32,312 nt of DNA from an uncultured Pseudomonadota bacterium (GCA_903902945.1 CAIUWU010000223.1:1-32312), one strand, 5' to 3'; shown: positions 1 to 9,675, counted from the stretch's first letter. Notes: generated by a model not told the origin, from the letters alone. A program made the numbers and translations.

Positions 1-472
1 GAGTTTCCGATTTCAGTGCCGCTGCCAGACCATCGGCATACGGAAATAAAGATGCAGTATGACCATCATTGCCCATCCCGACGATCGCAAAAGTAAACGG
101 CTTGGGCAGCGCCTGATAATTGGCTTCGGTTTCGGCCAGCCCCTTGGCGGCAGTATTGGCGGCAGTCTTCATACCGACAAAAGTAGCCACTTTGGCATTG
201 TTGACCAGCAGGCTTTTGCGGATCAGGGCTTCATTACTGGCGCTGTGTTGTTGATCGACCCAACGTTCGTCAACCAAGGCAACTTTTACCTTTTTCCATG
301 CCAGATCCATTTTCGAAAGTGCCTCATACAGCGGCGCCGGGGTTGTACCGCCAGAGACAAACAAAGTTGCACTACCGTGCTTGCTTAATGACTCAGACAA
401 CATGTCCTGACATTCAGCAGCCAAGGTTGTGAATAAATGATTGCGTTGCTCGAAGTGAAATTCTCTAACCAT
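1..472 (-). CDS. pgl: 6-phosphogluconolactonase (3' end beyond window)
   Basis: Hydrolyses 6-phosphogluconolactone to 6-phosphogluconate in the oxidative pentose phosphate pathway; cytosolic. I translated the minus strand from the ATG at 472-470, giving MVREFHFEQR and 157 visible residues. Family motifs are present: VSGGTTPAPLYEAL near residue 40 (sugar-phosphate isomerase-like fold), VDERWV near residue 78, and GMGNDGHTASLFP near residue 130, which holds the catalytic His. The C-terminal part lies outside the window. It starts 77 bp after the stop of zwf on the same strand, so it acts on the product of its neighbour and is probably co-transcribed with it. Assignment is firm; only the missing end is unknown. 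Confidence 0.93.
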   Translation of the reverse strand, partial: MVREFHFEQRNHLFTTLAAECQDMLSESLSKHGSATLFVSGGTTPAPLYEALSKMDLAWKKVKVALVDERWVDQQHSASNEALIRKSLLVNNAKVATFVGMKTAANTAAKGLAETEANYQALPKPFTFAIVGMGNDGHTASLFPYADGLAAALKSET

Positions 473-549
473 AGCAGTGTTTCTCAATTATCAATCCAGA
501 ATAATAGCTTTAATCCTTGCGGGGATCTTTGAATGGAAGGCATAGCCGA

Positions 550-2022
550 TTACTCTTCCCAGGCCCGCCCATCCCTTGCCAGCAGCGCCACGGACGCCAC
601 AGGCCCCCAGCTGCCGGCCGGATAAGGCTTGGGAAGTGAATGATTATTGGCCCAGGCAGACTGAATCGAATCGACCCAGGTCCATGCCTGTTCAATTTCT
701 TCGCGCGACAGGAATAAGGTGGGATTGCCGCGCAGCGCTTCCAAAATCAGTTTTTCATAACCGCCAAAAATGCGGTTTTTCTTGAAGGTTTCGGAAAAAC
801 TCAAATCCAGCTTGGTTTGTTGCAATTTGATATTGCCATCGATACCGGGCACTTTATTCAGCATCATCACATCGACGCCTTCATTCGGTTGCAAATGGAT
901 CACCAGTTTGTTAGCCGGCAAGTCTCTGAAACTATCCTTGAAAATGTTGTGCGGCAGCTGTTTGAAGTTGACCACGATTTCAGTGCGTTTATTAGGGGTC
1001 CGCTTACCGGTCCGCATATAAAACGGTACACCCGCCCAGCGCCAGTTATCGATATCGACACGCACTGCCACGAAGGTTTCCGTCGTGCTTTGAGTGTTGG
1101 CGCCTTCTTCCACCAGATAACCGGGTACGGCGGTACCTTTAATAAAACCATCGGTGTACTGACCACGCACCGTTTTTTCGTCGACGTTATGCGGTGTAAT
1201 CGGTCTCAGTGCCTTCAGCACCTTGATTTTCTCATTATGGATGCTTTCGGCCGACAGATCGGCAGGCGGTTCCATCGCCACAAAAGTCAGAATCTGTAAT
1301 AAATGATTCTGCAACATATCGCGCAGCTGGCCGGTTTTATCAAAATAATCCCAACGTCCTTCGATACCAATGTCCTCACCAACGGTAATCTGAATATGAT
1401 CAATGGTATTGTGATCCCAGTTGGTGGTAAAAATCGAATTGGCAAAGCGCAACGCCAGCAAATTCAAAACGGTTTCTTTGCCTAAATAATGATCGATTCG
1501 ATAGACCTGTTCTTCATGAAATACATCGGCTACCACATCATTAATTTCTTTGGATGACTTTAAATCATGGCCAATCGGCTTTTCCATCACCATCCGTGCG
1601 TCGGGCGTCAACACCCCAGAGCTGTGCAGCCCCTGACAAATACTCTTAAACAATAACGGCGATACCGCGAAATAGTTAACCATCACCCGATTGGTGCTAT
1701 CGACTATCGCATTTAATTGCTGGTATTGAGCCACATCGGTCAGGTCGATTTTCAGATAAGACAGCCGTTTGGAAAAACGCTGCCAGATTACTTCATCAAC
1801 CGTGTTATTCAGAAACAATTGCAGACTTTGCTGAGCAATCGCGGTAAAGCTTTCACTGCTTTCATCCAGCCTGTCCACACCGATAATTCGGGTATCGGCT
1901 TCGAGTAAATTGTGTTTTTCCAATCGGTAGAGAGAAATCAGTAACTTACGTTTTGATAAGTCACCCAGAGCGCCATAAATGACTAAATCGCAGGGTCTGT
2001 AGTTGGTCATTGTGAGTGTCAT
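550..2022 (-). CDS. zwf: Glucose-6-phosphate 1-dehydrogenase
   Basis: Oxidises glucose 6-phosphate to 6-phosphogluconolactone with NADP+ (or NAD+). The 490-residue protein has the usual bacterial length. The N-terminal coenzyme-binding motif GALGDLSKRK is at residues 17-26 (commonly GASGDLAKRKL), EKP at 147-149, and the active-site signature RIDHYLGKE at 175-183 with the catalytic His-Asp region. Two in-frame ATGs (2022 and 2010) are possible starts; both precede the Rossmann motif and I keep the first. A good sigma70-like promoter lies 70-100 bp upstream, and pgl follows 77 bp downstream. In methylotrophs using the ribulose monophosphate cycle, zwf and pgl feed the dissimilatory (oxidative) branch; that role is inference from family knowledge. 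Confidence 0.97.
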   Translation of the reverse strand: MTLTMTNYRPCDLVIYGALGDLSKRKLLISLYRLEKHNLLEADTRIIGVDRLDESSESFTAIAQQSLQLFLNNTVDEVIWQRFSKRLSYLKIDLTDVAQYQQLNAIVDSTNRVMVNYFAVSPLLFKSICQGLHSSGVLTPDARMVMEKPIGHDLKSSKEINDVVADVFHEEQVYRIDHYLGKETVLNLLALRFANSIFTTNWDHNTIDHIQITVGEDIGIEGRWDYFDKTGQLRDMLQNHLLQILTFVAMEPPADLSAESIHNEKIKVLKALRPITPHNVDEKTVRGQYTDGFIKGTAVPGYLVEEGANTQSTTETFVAVRVDIDNWRWAGVPFYMRTGKRTPNKRTEIVVNFKQLPHNIFKDSFRDLPANKLVIHLQPNEGVDVMMLNKVPGIDGNIKLQQTKLDLSFSETFKKNRIFGGYEKLILEALRGNPTLFLSREEIEQAWTWVDSIQSAWANNHSLPKPYPAGSWGPVASVALLARDGRAWEE

Positions 2023-2094
2023 TAATTGAATGAGCTTGAACTTTGTCAGCTAAGGGAAACTAACAAAATCTAGCTGAAAGTTAATAATGGCCGC

Positions 2095-2124
2095 ATTATA
2101 AAGGCCGCTAGGGCCGCTAAACAA
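2095..2124 (-). promoter_or_regulatory. Probable sigma70-type promoter of zwf with tandem GGCCGCTA repeat
   Basis: On the minus strand a perfect -10 TATAAT (2100-2095) lies 18 bp downstream of TTGTTT (2124-2119). The spacer, read on the plus strand, contains two copies of GGCCGCTA 9 bp apart (2103-2110 and 2112-2119), and a third GGCCGC lies at 2089-2094 just past the -10. The repeats sit where a repressor or activator could act. Promoter call rests on consensus match and position 73 bp before the zwf ATG; the operator idea is inference. Confidence 0.5.
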
Positions 2125-2143
2125 GTTTGGTTCCGGTGCAAGG

Positions 2144-4741
2144 CTATGACGCCGCCAGAATCTGTTTTAACTGATATAGGGTTTCTAAGGCCGCTTTAGG
2201 ACTTAATTCATCAGGATTCACCGCTTCCAAAAAGGTCATGGCCGGATGCGGCTCGCTATTGGCAAACAGATCCAGCTGATTGATTTCCTGATGAGTTTTG
2301 GTTTCCTGAACCGCCATGTTTTCCAACTGTTGCAGTTTCTTGCGGGCATTGCTGATCACCATGTGCGGCACACCTGCCAACGCCGCCACCTGCAGCCCGT
2401 AACTCTGGCTGGCCGGTCCCGGTTTCACGGCATGTAAAAACACAATTTTGTCAGCATGTTCCATGGCATCGAGATGAATGTTGTGAATACTGCCATGCTC
2501 CTCGGCCAGCGACGTCAGTTCAAAATAATGGGTAGCAAACAAAGTGAAAGCCCCGGTTTTACGGGCCAGATAATCAGCACAAGCCCAGGCCAACGACAAA
2601 CCGTCAAAGGTACTGGTGCCACGACCGATTTCATCCATCAGAATCAGACTATTACTGGTGGCGTTGTGCAAAATGTTGGCGGTTTCCGACATTTCCACCA
2701 TAAAAGTCGAACGGCCGCTAGCCAGATCATCGGAAGCGCCGATACGGGTAAAAATTTTGTCAACCGGCCCGCAAACCAGGCGCTGAGCCGGTACATAACA
2801 ACCAATATGCGCCATCAGTACAATCAAAGCCGCCTGCCGCATATAAGTCGATTTACCGCCCATATTGGGACCGGTGATAATCAGCATCCGGCGATCGCCG
2901 GCAAAACACAGATCATTGGCCACAAAAGGCGTTCTCGATAACTGCTCCACCACTAAATGCCGACCGGCAGTAATTTCAATACCCGGCGTGTCAGTCAGAA
3001 TCGGCTGCGATAAGTCCAGACTGGCGCTACGCTCGGCAAAATTAACCAGCACATCCAATTCGGCTAGTGCTTCGGCGCAGCGTTGCAATAAAGGCAAAGA
3101 TTCCAGCAAGCGATTCAATAAGTCGTCATACAGCGCTTTTTCATAACTCAGTGATTTTTCACGCGCACTCAAAACTTTATCTTCAAAGTTTTTCAGTTCT
3201 TCGGTGATATAACGCTCGGCACCTTTCAGTGTTTGTTTGCGCGCATAATGCAGCGGCACTTTATCCGCATGCAGATTGGAAATTTCAATGTAATAGCCAT
3301 GCACCCGGTTGTAATTGACTTTGAGGGTCTGGATACCGGTTGACTGCCGCTCGCGCAGTTCCATATCAATCAGAAACTGGTCGGCGTTCTGACTGAGATC
3401 GCGCAGCATATCCAGTTCGGCATCATAACCTCTGGCAATCACCCCACCATCGCGGATCAAAACCGGCGGATTATCGACCAGCGCCATTTGCAATAATGCC
3501 AGCAACTCCGGTTGCGGTTGTAGCGCTTGTCCTAGATCCGCGAGGTGAGGGCAGTCGGTTACTGCTTGCAAATCAGACTGTAAGACCGGCAATACCGCCA
3601 GCGTCTGCCGTAGCATCAGCAAATCGCGGGGACGCGCCGATTTCAGCGCAATCCGTGCGCCGATACGTTCGATATCACCCACCTGGCGCAGATTGTGCTG
3701 CAAATCCTGATAGCGCAGATTGTCCAGCAAGCTGGCAATACTGTTATAGCGATGATTAATCACGGCCTGATTGCGCAAAGGCCTGTGAATCCAGCGTCGC
3801 AGACAGCGACTGCCCATTGCCGTCACGGTTTTATCTAACACACCTGACAAGGTGTATTGCAGTTGTCCGCTAGCGTGAGTATCCAGTTCCAGATTACGCC
3901 GACTGGCGGCATCGAGTGCAATGCAATCCTGCGCCTGTTCAATGCTGATACCCTGAATATGCGGCAGCGCGGTTTGTTGGGTGTCGCGCAAATATTGCAA
4001 TAAACAACCGGCAGCGGAGATGGCAACTGTTAGAGTCTCGCAGCCAAAGCCTTTTAAATCGTGACAATGAAATTGCTTCAGAATCAGCTGCCGGCAACTT
4101 TCATAGTCAAAATGCCAAGCTGGCCGTCGGGTCAGACCACGACGCTCTTTGACTGCCACTGGTAACTCCCAGGTCTCGCTGAATAGCAACTCGGCCGGGT
4201 CCAGTCGTTCTATTTCGCTCAGCAACTGATTATCACTATCCAGCTGCTGCAAAATAAATTTGCCGCTGCCAATATCCAGACTGGCCAGACCATAGCTCCC
4301 GCCTTCATATGCCACTGCCACCAGCAGATTATCTTTGCGATCGTCGAGCAAGGCTTCGTCGGTCACGGTACCCGGCGTAACCACTCGCACCACTTGGCGC
4401 TCGACCGGTCCTTTAGTTTTGGCCGGATCACCGGTCTGTTCACAAATCGCAATCGACTCGCCCTGTCTGATCAGCCGGGCGATATAGTTTTCCGCCGCAT
4501 GATAGGGAATCCCCGCCATCGGAATAGGCTGTCCAGCCGAGTGGCCTCGGGCTGTCAGAGTAATATCGAGTAACTGGGCGGCTTTTCGGGCATCGTCAAA
4601 AAACAACTCATAAAAATCGCCCATCCGGTAAAACACCAAGGTGTCTGGATGTTGAGCTTTTATTCCCAGATATTGCTGCATCATCGGGGTGTGTTGTGTT
4701 TCTGGCTTTTTTGATTGCGCAGTAGTTTCGGCTTTTTTCAT
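2144..4741 (-). CDS. mutS: DNA mismatch repair protein MutS
   Basis: Recognises base mismatches and small loops and recruits MutL in methyl-directed or nick-directed repair. With start at the ATG 4741-4739 the protein is 865 residues (E. coli about 853). Visible in order: mismatch-binding N-terminal domain with the [11 protein letters not shown] motif that contains the Phe-x-Glu wedge, connector and lever domains, and the C-terminal ATPase with Walker [10 protein letters not shown], followed by [12 protein letters not shown] and the FATHYFEL segment. An in-frame extension reaches back to a TTG at 4819, but its 26 extra residues look unlike MutS and I prefer the ATG ([11 protein letters not shown]). 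It is first in a minus-strand run with zwf and pgl, 121 bp before zwf, which has its own promoter, so functional coupling is not implied. Confidence 0.97.
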   Translation of the reverse strand: MKKAETTAQSKKPETQHTPMMQQYLGIKAQHPDTLVFYRMGDFYELFFDDARKAAQLLDITLTARGHSAGQPIPMAGIPYHAAENYIARLIRQGESIAICEQTGDPAKTKGPVERQVVRVVTPGTVTDEALLDDRKDNLLVAVAYEGGSYGLASLDIGSGKFILQQLDSDNQLLSEIERLDPAELLFSETWELPVAVKERRGLTRRPAWHFDYESCRQLILKQFHCHDLKGFGCETLTVAISAAGCLLQYLRDTQQTALPHIQGISIEQAQDCIALDAASRRNLELDTHASGQLQYTLSGVLDKTVTAMGSRCLRRWIHRPLRNQAVINHRYNSIASLLDNLRYQDLQHNLRQVGDIERIGARIALKSARPRDLLMLRQTLAVLPVLQSDLQAVTDCPHLADLGQALQPQPELLALLQMALVDNPPVLIRDGGVIARGYDAELDMLRDLSQNADQFLIDMELRERQSTGIQTLKVNYNRVHGYYIEISNLHADKVPLHYARKQTLKGAERYITEELKNFEDKVLSAREKSLSYEKALYDDLLNRLLESLPLLQRCAEALAELDVLVNFAERSASLDLSQPILTDTPGIEITAGRHLVVEQLSRTPFVANDLCFAGDRRMLIITGPNMGGKSTYMRQAALIVLMAHIGCYVPAQRLVCGPVDKIFTRIGASDDLASGRSTFMVEMSETANILHNATSNSLILMDEIGRGTSTFDGLSLAWACADYLARKTGAFTLFATHYFELTSLAEEHGSIHNIHLDAMEHADKIVFLHAVKPGPASQSYGLQVAALAGVPHMVISNARKKLQQLENMAVQETKTHQEINQLDLFANSEPHPAMTFLEAVNPDELSPKAALETLYQLKQILAAS

Positions 4742-4835
4742 TACAACTGTATGTCTTAAAAATAATTGAGTAAGTGCCCGATTTTGTTTTCTCAAACAAG
4801 CTGCGCATCGTGGATACAACTGTCAGGAGAGAACG

Positions 4836-4961
4836 ATGCCGAATACGGTGTTGATAGATCGGCTTAAAAATTTATGGCTAATCGAAAATGGCAAAACTTA
4901 TCATGCTATAAAAAATGGACTCATACAAACTGGCATCGGCTTTTCCAAATCACTTGATTGA
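4836..4961 (+). CDS. Possible 41-residue small protein
   Basis: In the 482 bp between divergent mutS and the aminotransferase gene, an ATG at 4836 is preceded 5 bp upstream by a strong Shine-Dalgarno AGGAGA (4825-4830). It opens 41 codons (MPNTVLIDRL... ending GFSKSLD) and stops at TGA 4959-4961. I recognise no family, signal peptide or membrane segment; the peptide is mixed polar and basic. It could be a genuine small protein, a leader peptide, or chance. The rest of the interval (4962-5223) shows no gene that I can support. Confidence 0.3.
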   Translation: MPNTVLIDRLKNLWLIENGKTYHAIKNGLIQTGIGFSKSLD

Positions 4962-5223
4962 AGTTAGATCAATTTTCAGCATTTTAGCCATCGAGACGAA
5001 GCAGAATTGTTTTGATTAGCCTGATTACAAGAGAACATTTGATAACACTATGATATTACTCGCAATTAAGCCTACCCTGTAAAACGCCTGCTTTTGACAC
5101 CGTATCACGGCCTTGCTTGGATCTGGTTTTGGGTAAACAGTCCTGTGAATTCTGCAGCGGAAAATATATCCTTGATGCCCTAAAACGAATACACTCAGCC
5201 GCCCTCAACCCGATGATGCCTTG

Positions 5224-6399
5224 ATGCGAAACACCGATAGACTTCAACAGGTACAAACACCGATTATCCCCATGATCGCCAATTGGACCCGACAAACTCC
5301 GGGGACACTGTCACTCGGGCAGGGGATGGTGAGCTATCCGCCACCGGATGCTGCAATGCAAGCCGCACTGGAGTTCGGTAGGTTGGCGGAGAATCATCTT
5401 TACGGATCGCCGTTGGGTCACCCCAAGCTGCTGGCGATGATCCAGACAAAATTACGGCAAGACAATCACATCTGCGACCAAGCTTATCAAGTCATGGTAA
5501 CGGCTGGTTCGAATATGGCTTTTTTAAATATCATCATGGCCATTAGCGATCCAGGTGATGAAATCATTCTGCCGCTGCCCTATTACTTTAACCAGGAAAT
5601 GGCAATTCAGATGCTGGGATGCGTTGTGGTGCCGGTCCCGGTGGGTGAAGATTACCAACTCGATCTGCCAGCCTTGCAAGCCGCCATTACCGAAAAAACC
5701 CGCGCGATTGTCACCGTGTCGCCGAATAATCCTTCGGGAGCCGTTTATCGGGAAAATGATTTGCGCGCGGTCAATGCCTTGTGTCAACAACGCGGTCTTT
5801 ACCATATCAGCGATGAAGCTTATGAGTATTTTACCTACGAGGGTGCCGCACATTTTTCACCGGCGAGTCTGGCCGATGCTAACGGACACACGATTAGTCT
5901 TTATTCCTTATCCAAAGCCTATGGCTTTGCCAGTTGGCGGCTAGGTTATGCGGTTTTTCCGGAAGCATTACTGCCGGCGATGTTAAAAATTCAGGATACC
6001 AACTTGATTTGTCCGCCCGCCATTACCCAAGTAGCGGCGATCGGTGCGCTTGCGGCAGGCGCCGATTATTGTCGTCAACAATTACCGGCACTTGCCCTGA
6101 CCAGACGCCATCTACTGCAACAACTGCAGACAATCGCTGATATTTGTCAGGTGCAAGCGACTACCGGCGCTTTTTATTTATTACTGAAAATCCGCACATC
6201 ATTAAGCGATCTTGAACTGGCCGAGTCTCTGATCAAACAATACCAAGTGGCTGCTATTCCCGGCTGTGCATTTGGCTTGCAAGGCGATTGTTATCTGCGA
6301 ATATCCTATGGCATGTTAAGTCCGACACAAGCAGGCGAAGCGGTCCAGCGCCTGATCACCGGCTTACTTGGATTATGTCGCAAAAACCCAGCAACCTGA
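5224..6399 (+). CDS. Class I/II pyridoxal-phosphate aminotransferase
   Basis: Fold-type I PLP enzyme of the AspC/aromatic aminotransferase group; exact amino-donor not determinable. About 391 residues from the ATG at 5224 (a TTG directly before it is also in frame). Visible signatures: YGSPLGHPKL near residue 60, PNNPSG (cofactor-contacting Asn) near 175, SDEAYEYF (Asp that holds the pyridine nitrogen) near 205, SLSKAYGFASWRLGY with the Schiff-base Lys near 237, and YLRISYG with the substrate-carboxylate Arg near the C-terminus. It stands alone between mutS (divergent) and the photolyase operon (convergent), so context does not reveal the pathway. Confidence 0.9.
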   Translation: MRNTDRLQQVQTPIIPMIANWTRQTPGTLSLGQGMVSYPPPDAAMQAALEFGRLAENHLYGSPLGHPKLLAMIQTKLRQDNHICDQAYQVMVTAGSNMAFLNIIMAISDPGDEIILPLPYYFNQEMAIQMLGCVVVPVPVGEDYQLDLPALQAAITEKTRAIVTVSPNNPSGAVYRENDLRAVNALCQQRGLYHISDEAYEYFTYEGAAHFSPASLADANGHTISLYSLSKAYGFASWRLGYAVFPEALLPAMLKIQDTNLICPPAITQVAAIGALAAGADYCRQQLPALALTRRHLLQQLQTIADICQVQATTGAFYLLLKIRTSLSDLELAESLIKQYQVAAIPGCAFGLQGDCYLRISYGMLSPTQAGEAVQRLITGLLGLCRKNPAT

Positions 6400-6452
6400 G
6401 TTTGTGGATAAATCCCCCGCAGATTTGCGGCTCAAAGCCGTGACAGGCCGCT

Positions 6453-7982
6453 TTACAATTGCTCGATCTGCTGCAGGATAGAGGCCGCATGGCTACTGAT
6501 GGCATGCTGTTCGGCAAGCGGGAAACGCGCCAGATTCCGATACACCATCCCCAGACGCGGATTGCTTGCCAGCTGTTGACGATGGCTGATGAAAAAATTC
6601 CAATACAAGGCATTGAACGGGCAGGCATCCTCGCCGGTGCGTTTTTTCTTGTCATAGCGGCAGGCCTGACAATAGTCACTCATGCGATCGATATAAGCAG
6701 CACTGGATACATAGGGCTTGGTGGCCAGCAAGCCGCCATCGGCAAACTGACTCATGCCCAGCGTATTGGGTAGTTCGACCCATTCGAAAGCATCGATATA
6801 AACCCCTAAATACCAGCGATGCACTGCGCTCGGCGCCAATCCGGCCAGCAGCGCAAAGTTGCCGATCACCATCAGGCGCTGGATATGATGGGCATAGGCG
6901 TAATTCAGTGACTGCCCAATCGCAGCAGCCAGACAATTCATCCGGGTTTCACCGCTCCAAAACCAGGCAGGCAGGGGCCGCTGATGCCCCCAATGATTCT
7001 GATCCAGATAGCCGGGCATTTTTGCCCAATACACGCCGCGCACATATTCACGCCAGCCCAGAATTTGCCTGATAAACCCTTCGCTGGCTGCCAGCGGCAC
7101 CGTACCATCCCGCCAGGCTGCCTCTGCGCTGGCAACCACTTCCTGCGGACTGAGCATCTTGGTGTTGAGAGCGAATGACAGCAATGAATGAAACAGACGC
7201 CAGCTATGGCGGGTCATGGCATCCTGAAAGTCACCGAAATAGGGCAGCGCCTGCCGGATGAACTGATCCAGCTGCTGCAATGCTTGATGGCGATTCAGCG
7301 GCCAACGGCAATCCGCGGCATCCACGGCGCCAAAACTCGGCACGCCGGCAACGACAATTTCCCGCCAAAGCGCCGAATGATTATGACGAGGCCGCTGATC
7401 GTAAGGGATAGCAGGCGCACCGGGCCAGCGCTTACGATTGTCATGATCGAAATTCCATTCTCCGCCACAAGGACGCTGTTTATGGTCAAGCAGTACCTGA
7501 TGCTTAAGTCGCATCCGCCGATAAAACATTTCCATCAGCCAATGCGGTCGTGAGCCGAACCATTCCGCTGCTTGATGGCGTGAACTATAAAAATGTTCAG
7601 TATCGCAAGCCTGGCTAGAGATGGATAAACGGCGGCAATACTCTTGCAACTGCTGATCCAGTCGCCATTCGTCCGGCATTTGATATTCAAACCGTTGAAT
7701 CTGATAGCGTTCAATCAACGCATCAAGGTTAGCAGTTAGCGATTGCCGGTTATCGGTAGCAGCGATGCTGAAATAATGCAGCTTATGACCTTGCCGGCTG
7801 AGTTGCTCTGCAAAATCGCGCATGGCGGCAAAAATGGCCAGGATTTTCTGGCCGTGATGCAGCACATAATCGGTTTCCTGGCGAATTTCCATTAAGGTAT
7901 ACAGCACATTAGCGTCGGCTTCTGTAAACCAGCTATGTAAGGGATTGAGCTGATCACCCAGAATCAGCCGCAGGGTAGTCAT
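6453..7982 (-). CDS. Iron-sulfur bacterial cryptochrome/photolyase, PhrB-type (6-4) photolyase
   Basis: Light-dependent flavoprotein that repairs UV photoproducts; the FeS-BCP branch typically reverses (6-4) lesions and carries a 4Fe-4S cluster plus a lumazine-type antenna. The 509-residue protein starts TLRLILGDQLN (Rossmann antenna domain) and ends with the FAD-binding helical domain, including YAYAHHIQRLM at 362-371. Counting residues, the four cluster cysteines fall at C350, C438, C441 and C454, the same positions that I recall for Agrobacterium PhrB. Its ATG overlaps the stop of the DUF2256 gene by 4 bp, indicating translational coupling. Not a classical CPD photolyase; substrate specificity is from family knowledge. 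Confidence 0.93.
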   Translation of the reverse strand: MTTLRLILGDQLNPLHSWFTEADANVLYTLMEIRQETDYVLHHGQKILAIFAAMRDFAEQLSRQGHKLHYFSIAATDNRQSLTANLDALIERYQIQRFEYQMPDEWRLDQQLQEYCRRLSISSQACDTEHFYSSRHQAAEWFGSRPHWLMEMFYRRMRLKHQVLLDHKQRPCGGEWNFDHDNRKRWPGAPAIPYDQRPRHNHSALWREIVVAGVPSFGAVDAADCRWPLNRHQALQQLDQFIRQALPYFGDFQDAMTRHSWRLFHSLLSFALNTKMLSPQEVVASAEAAWRDGTVPLAASEGFIRQILGWREYVRGVYWAKMPGYLDQNHWGHQRPLPAWFWSGETRMNCLAAAIGQSLNYAYAHHIQRLMVIGNFALLAGLAPSAVHRWYLGVYIDAFEWVELPNTLGMSQFADGGLLATKPYVSSAAYIDRMSDYCQACRYDKKKRTGEDACPFNALYWNFFISHRQQLASNPRLGMVYRNLARFPLAEQHAISSHAASILQQIEQL

Positions 7983-8128
7983 GATTTATCCTGTGTTGAA
8001 CGATGGCGCCGGCAACGCTCTGAGCAATATTTGACTTGCTGCCAGACTTTAGCCCATTTTTTGCGCCAGACCATTGGCCGGCCACAACAGCTGCAAAGTT
8101 TGGATGGTAGACATGCTTTTTGATGCAT
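7979..8128 (-). CDS. DUF2256 zinc-ribbon-like mini-protein
   Basis: A 49-residue protein from the ATG at 8128 (MHQKACLPSK); an in-frame TTG at 8167 would add 13 residues that do not look like the family. It carries CSCCGRP and YCSERCRR, two Cys pairs compatible with a small metal-binding knuckle, and the WRKKWAKVW basic-aromatic segment typical of DUF2256. This family is commonly found beside FeS-type photolyases; here it overlaps that gene by 4 bp (ATGA). Function is unknown; cofactor insertion or chaperoning of the photolyase is only a guess from this coupling. Confidence 0.82.
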   Translation of the reverse strand: MHQKACLPSKLCSCCGRPMVWRKKWAKVWQQVKYCSERCRRHRSTQDKS

Positions 8129-8240
8129 CAAAATTTCAGATGGTTTTTTTAGGGTCTGTAAACACAAAGCCGGAGCAGGCTGATGACAATTAACCGCCTT
8201 GAATATGCCTGATGATTAGACAATGGCAAGTCTGATAAGC

Positions 8241-8269
8241 CTTGGTAAGCTTTGGCGAGCTTTGCCAAG
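8241..8269 (+). other. Hairpin in the 5' leader of the exonuclease gene
   Basis: CTTGG pairs with CCAAG and, inside, AAGCT pairs with AGCTT around a 6-base loop, with a small internal bulge. It ends 44 bp before the preferred ATG. It could be a leader structure or part of a divergent regulatory region (8129-8313); no U-tract follows, so it is not a simple terminator. Confidence 0.3.
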
Positions 8270-8313
8270 CCAACCAACGTCATCTCAATACACCCAAAAC
8301 AGGTAACCGCACT

Positions 8314-9675
8314 ATGCAAGCCTTAGCCTTTGTCGATCTGGAAACCACTGGTACATCAGCGACCCAAGATTCAATTACCGAGATTGGCATCGTACTGGTA
8401 GATGACGACGGGGTCAGAGAATGGAATCAGTTATTGCATCCAGAGATGCGGATTCCATTATTTATCGAACAAATGACCGGTATCAGCAACGCGATGGTGG
8501 CCAAGGCCCCGACCTTTGCACAGGTTGCCACAGACATCGAAGCTCTACTGGAAGGTCGCTTGTTTATCGCCCACAACGCTCGCTTTGATTACAGTTTCCT
8601 GAAAAATGCCTTCCAGCGTATCGGCAGGGACTTCAAAGCGCAGGTACTGTGTACGGTTAAATTATCTCGGGCGCTCTATCCGCAGTATCAACGCCATAAT
8701 CTCGACAGCTTGATCGAACGCCATCAACTCACAGTCAATGATCGCCATCGCGCACTGGCCGATGCGCAACTGCTTTATCAGTTCTGGCAGCGGATCAATC
8801 GCGAATTCTCCGCTGATCTGATTGCCGATACGGTCAAAAGCCTGCTGCGACACCCCAGTCTGCCGTCACAACTCGATCCCCATCTGCTGCACCAATTACC
8901 CGAAACGCCCGGCGTTTACCTGTTTTATGGCGATAACGATTTACCGTTGTATATCGGCAAAAGTGTCAATATTCGCCAGCGGGTGTTGTCTCATTTTGCC
9001 GCCGACCATCGCCACGGCAAGGAGATGGCTTTATCGCAACAAACCAAGCGTATCGACTGGCTGGAGACCGGTGGCGAACTGGGCGCCTTATTGACCGAAG
9101 CCAGACTGATCAAGCAAATGATGCCGATACATAACCAGCGTTTGCGTCGCAAAAATGACCTATGCGCCTGGCAATTACAGCAGCAACAGCAACAGCTGAT
9201 ACCGCATCTAAGCTGGGCCAGTGATCTGGATTTTGGCAAACAAGATAATTTGTATGGTCTGTACAGTAATCAGCGTGACGCTCAAAAGTCCTTGCGTCAT
9301 CTGGCCGAACACCATCAGCTCTGTCTGGGCATCCTCGGCCTTGAAAAACTCGGCAGCGGCAAACCCTGTTTTGCCTATCAGCTCAAACGTTGTCGAGGTG
9401 CTTGTGTCGGCAACGAATCCGCCCAGCAACATGCCACACGCTTATTAACTGCCATGCAGACACTGAAACTGGCCAGTTGGCCTTATCGCGGTGCGATAGG
9501 CATTCGTGAACAAAACGATGTGCATGTGATTGACCACTGGTGTTATCTGGGTACCGCTCACAGCGCTGAACAGTTGCAGCAATTACGGGCACAAGGTCGA
9601 CCGGCATTTGATCGCGATACTTATCTGACTTTGCTCAAAGCCTTACAACACAGCGAGGTCATCGAATTGGATTAG
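8314..9675 (+). CDS. DnaQ-like 3'-5' exonuclease fused to GIY-YIG (UvrC/Cho-type) endonuclease
   Basis: Predicted DNA-repair nuclease of 453 residues. The N-terminal half is a DEDDh exonuclease: Exo I FVDLETTG near residue 7, Exo II HNARFDYSFL near 91, and Exo III HRALADAQ near 147. A GIY-YIG domain follows (GVYLFYGDNDLPLYIGKS near residues 201-218, with YIGKSVNIRQRV), then a Cho-like C-terminal part with CFAYQLKRCRGACVG. The ATG at 8314 is preferred over an upstream TTG at 8242 because it sits directly before the exonuclease domain and has AGGT upstream. It is divergent from the photolyase/DUF2256 pair, so the locus groups several repair functions. The fused architecture is known in Proteobacteria, but its damage substrate is not well defined. 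Confidence 0.9.
   Translation: MQALAFVDLETTGTSATQDSITEIGIVLVDDDGVREWNQLLHPEMRIPLFIEQMTGISNAMVAKAPTFAQVATDIEALLEGRLFIAHNARFDYSFLKNAFQRIGRDFKAQVLCTVKLSRALYPQYQRHNLDSLIERHQLTVNDRHRALADAQLLYQFWQRINREFSADLIADTVKSLLRHPSLPSQLDPHLLHQLPETPGVYLFYGDNDLPLYIGKSVNIRQRVLSHFAADHRHGKEMALSQQTKRIDWLETGGELGALLTEARLIKQMMPIHNQRLRRKNDLCAWQLQQQQQQLIPHLSWASDLDFGKQDNLYGLYSNQRDAQKSLRHLAEHHQLCLGILGLEKLGSGKPCFAYQLKRCRGACVGNESAQQHATRLLTAMQTLKLASWPYRGAIGIREQNDVHVIDHWCYLGTAHSAEQLQQLRAQGRPAFDRDTYLTLLKALQHSEVIELD

Noticed and set aside
817-1299. 160-codon open frame on the plus strand inside zwf
   Set aside because: Antisense to zwf, which has full family motifs; the product shows no recognisable domain and there is no ribosome site.
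4742-4819. In-frame N-terminal extension of MutS starting at TTG 4819
   Set aside because: The extra 26 residues ([11 protein letters not shown]...) do not resemble MutS, and ATG 4741 gives the expected length.
6405-6445. Small hairpins (CCGCA/TGCGG and CGGCT/AGCCG) between the convergent aminotransferase and photolyase genes
   Set aside because: Stems of 5 bp, mutually exclusive and without U-tracts; possible attenuator-like ends but not supportable.
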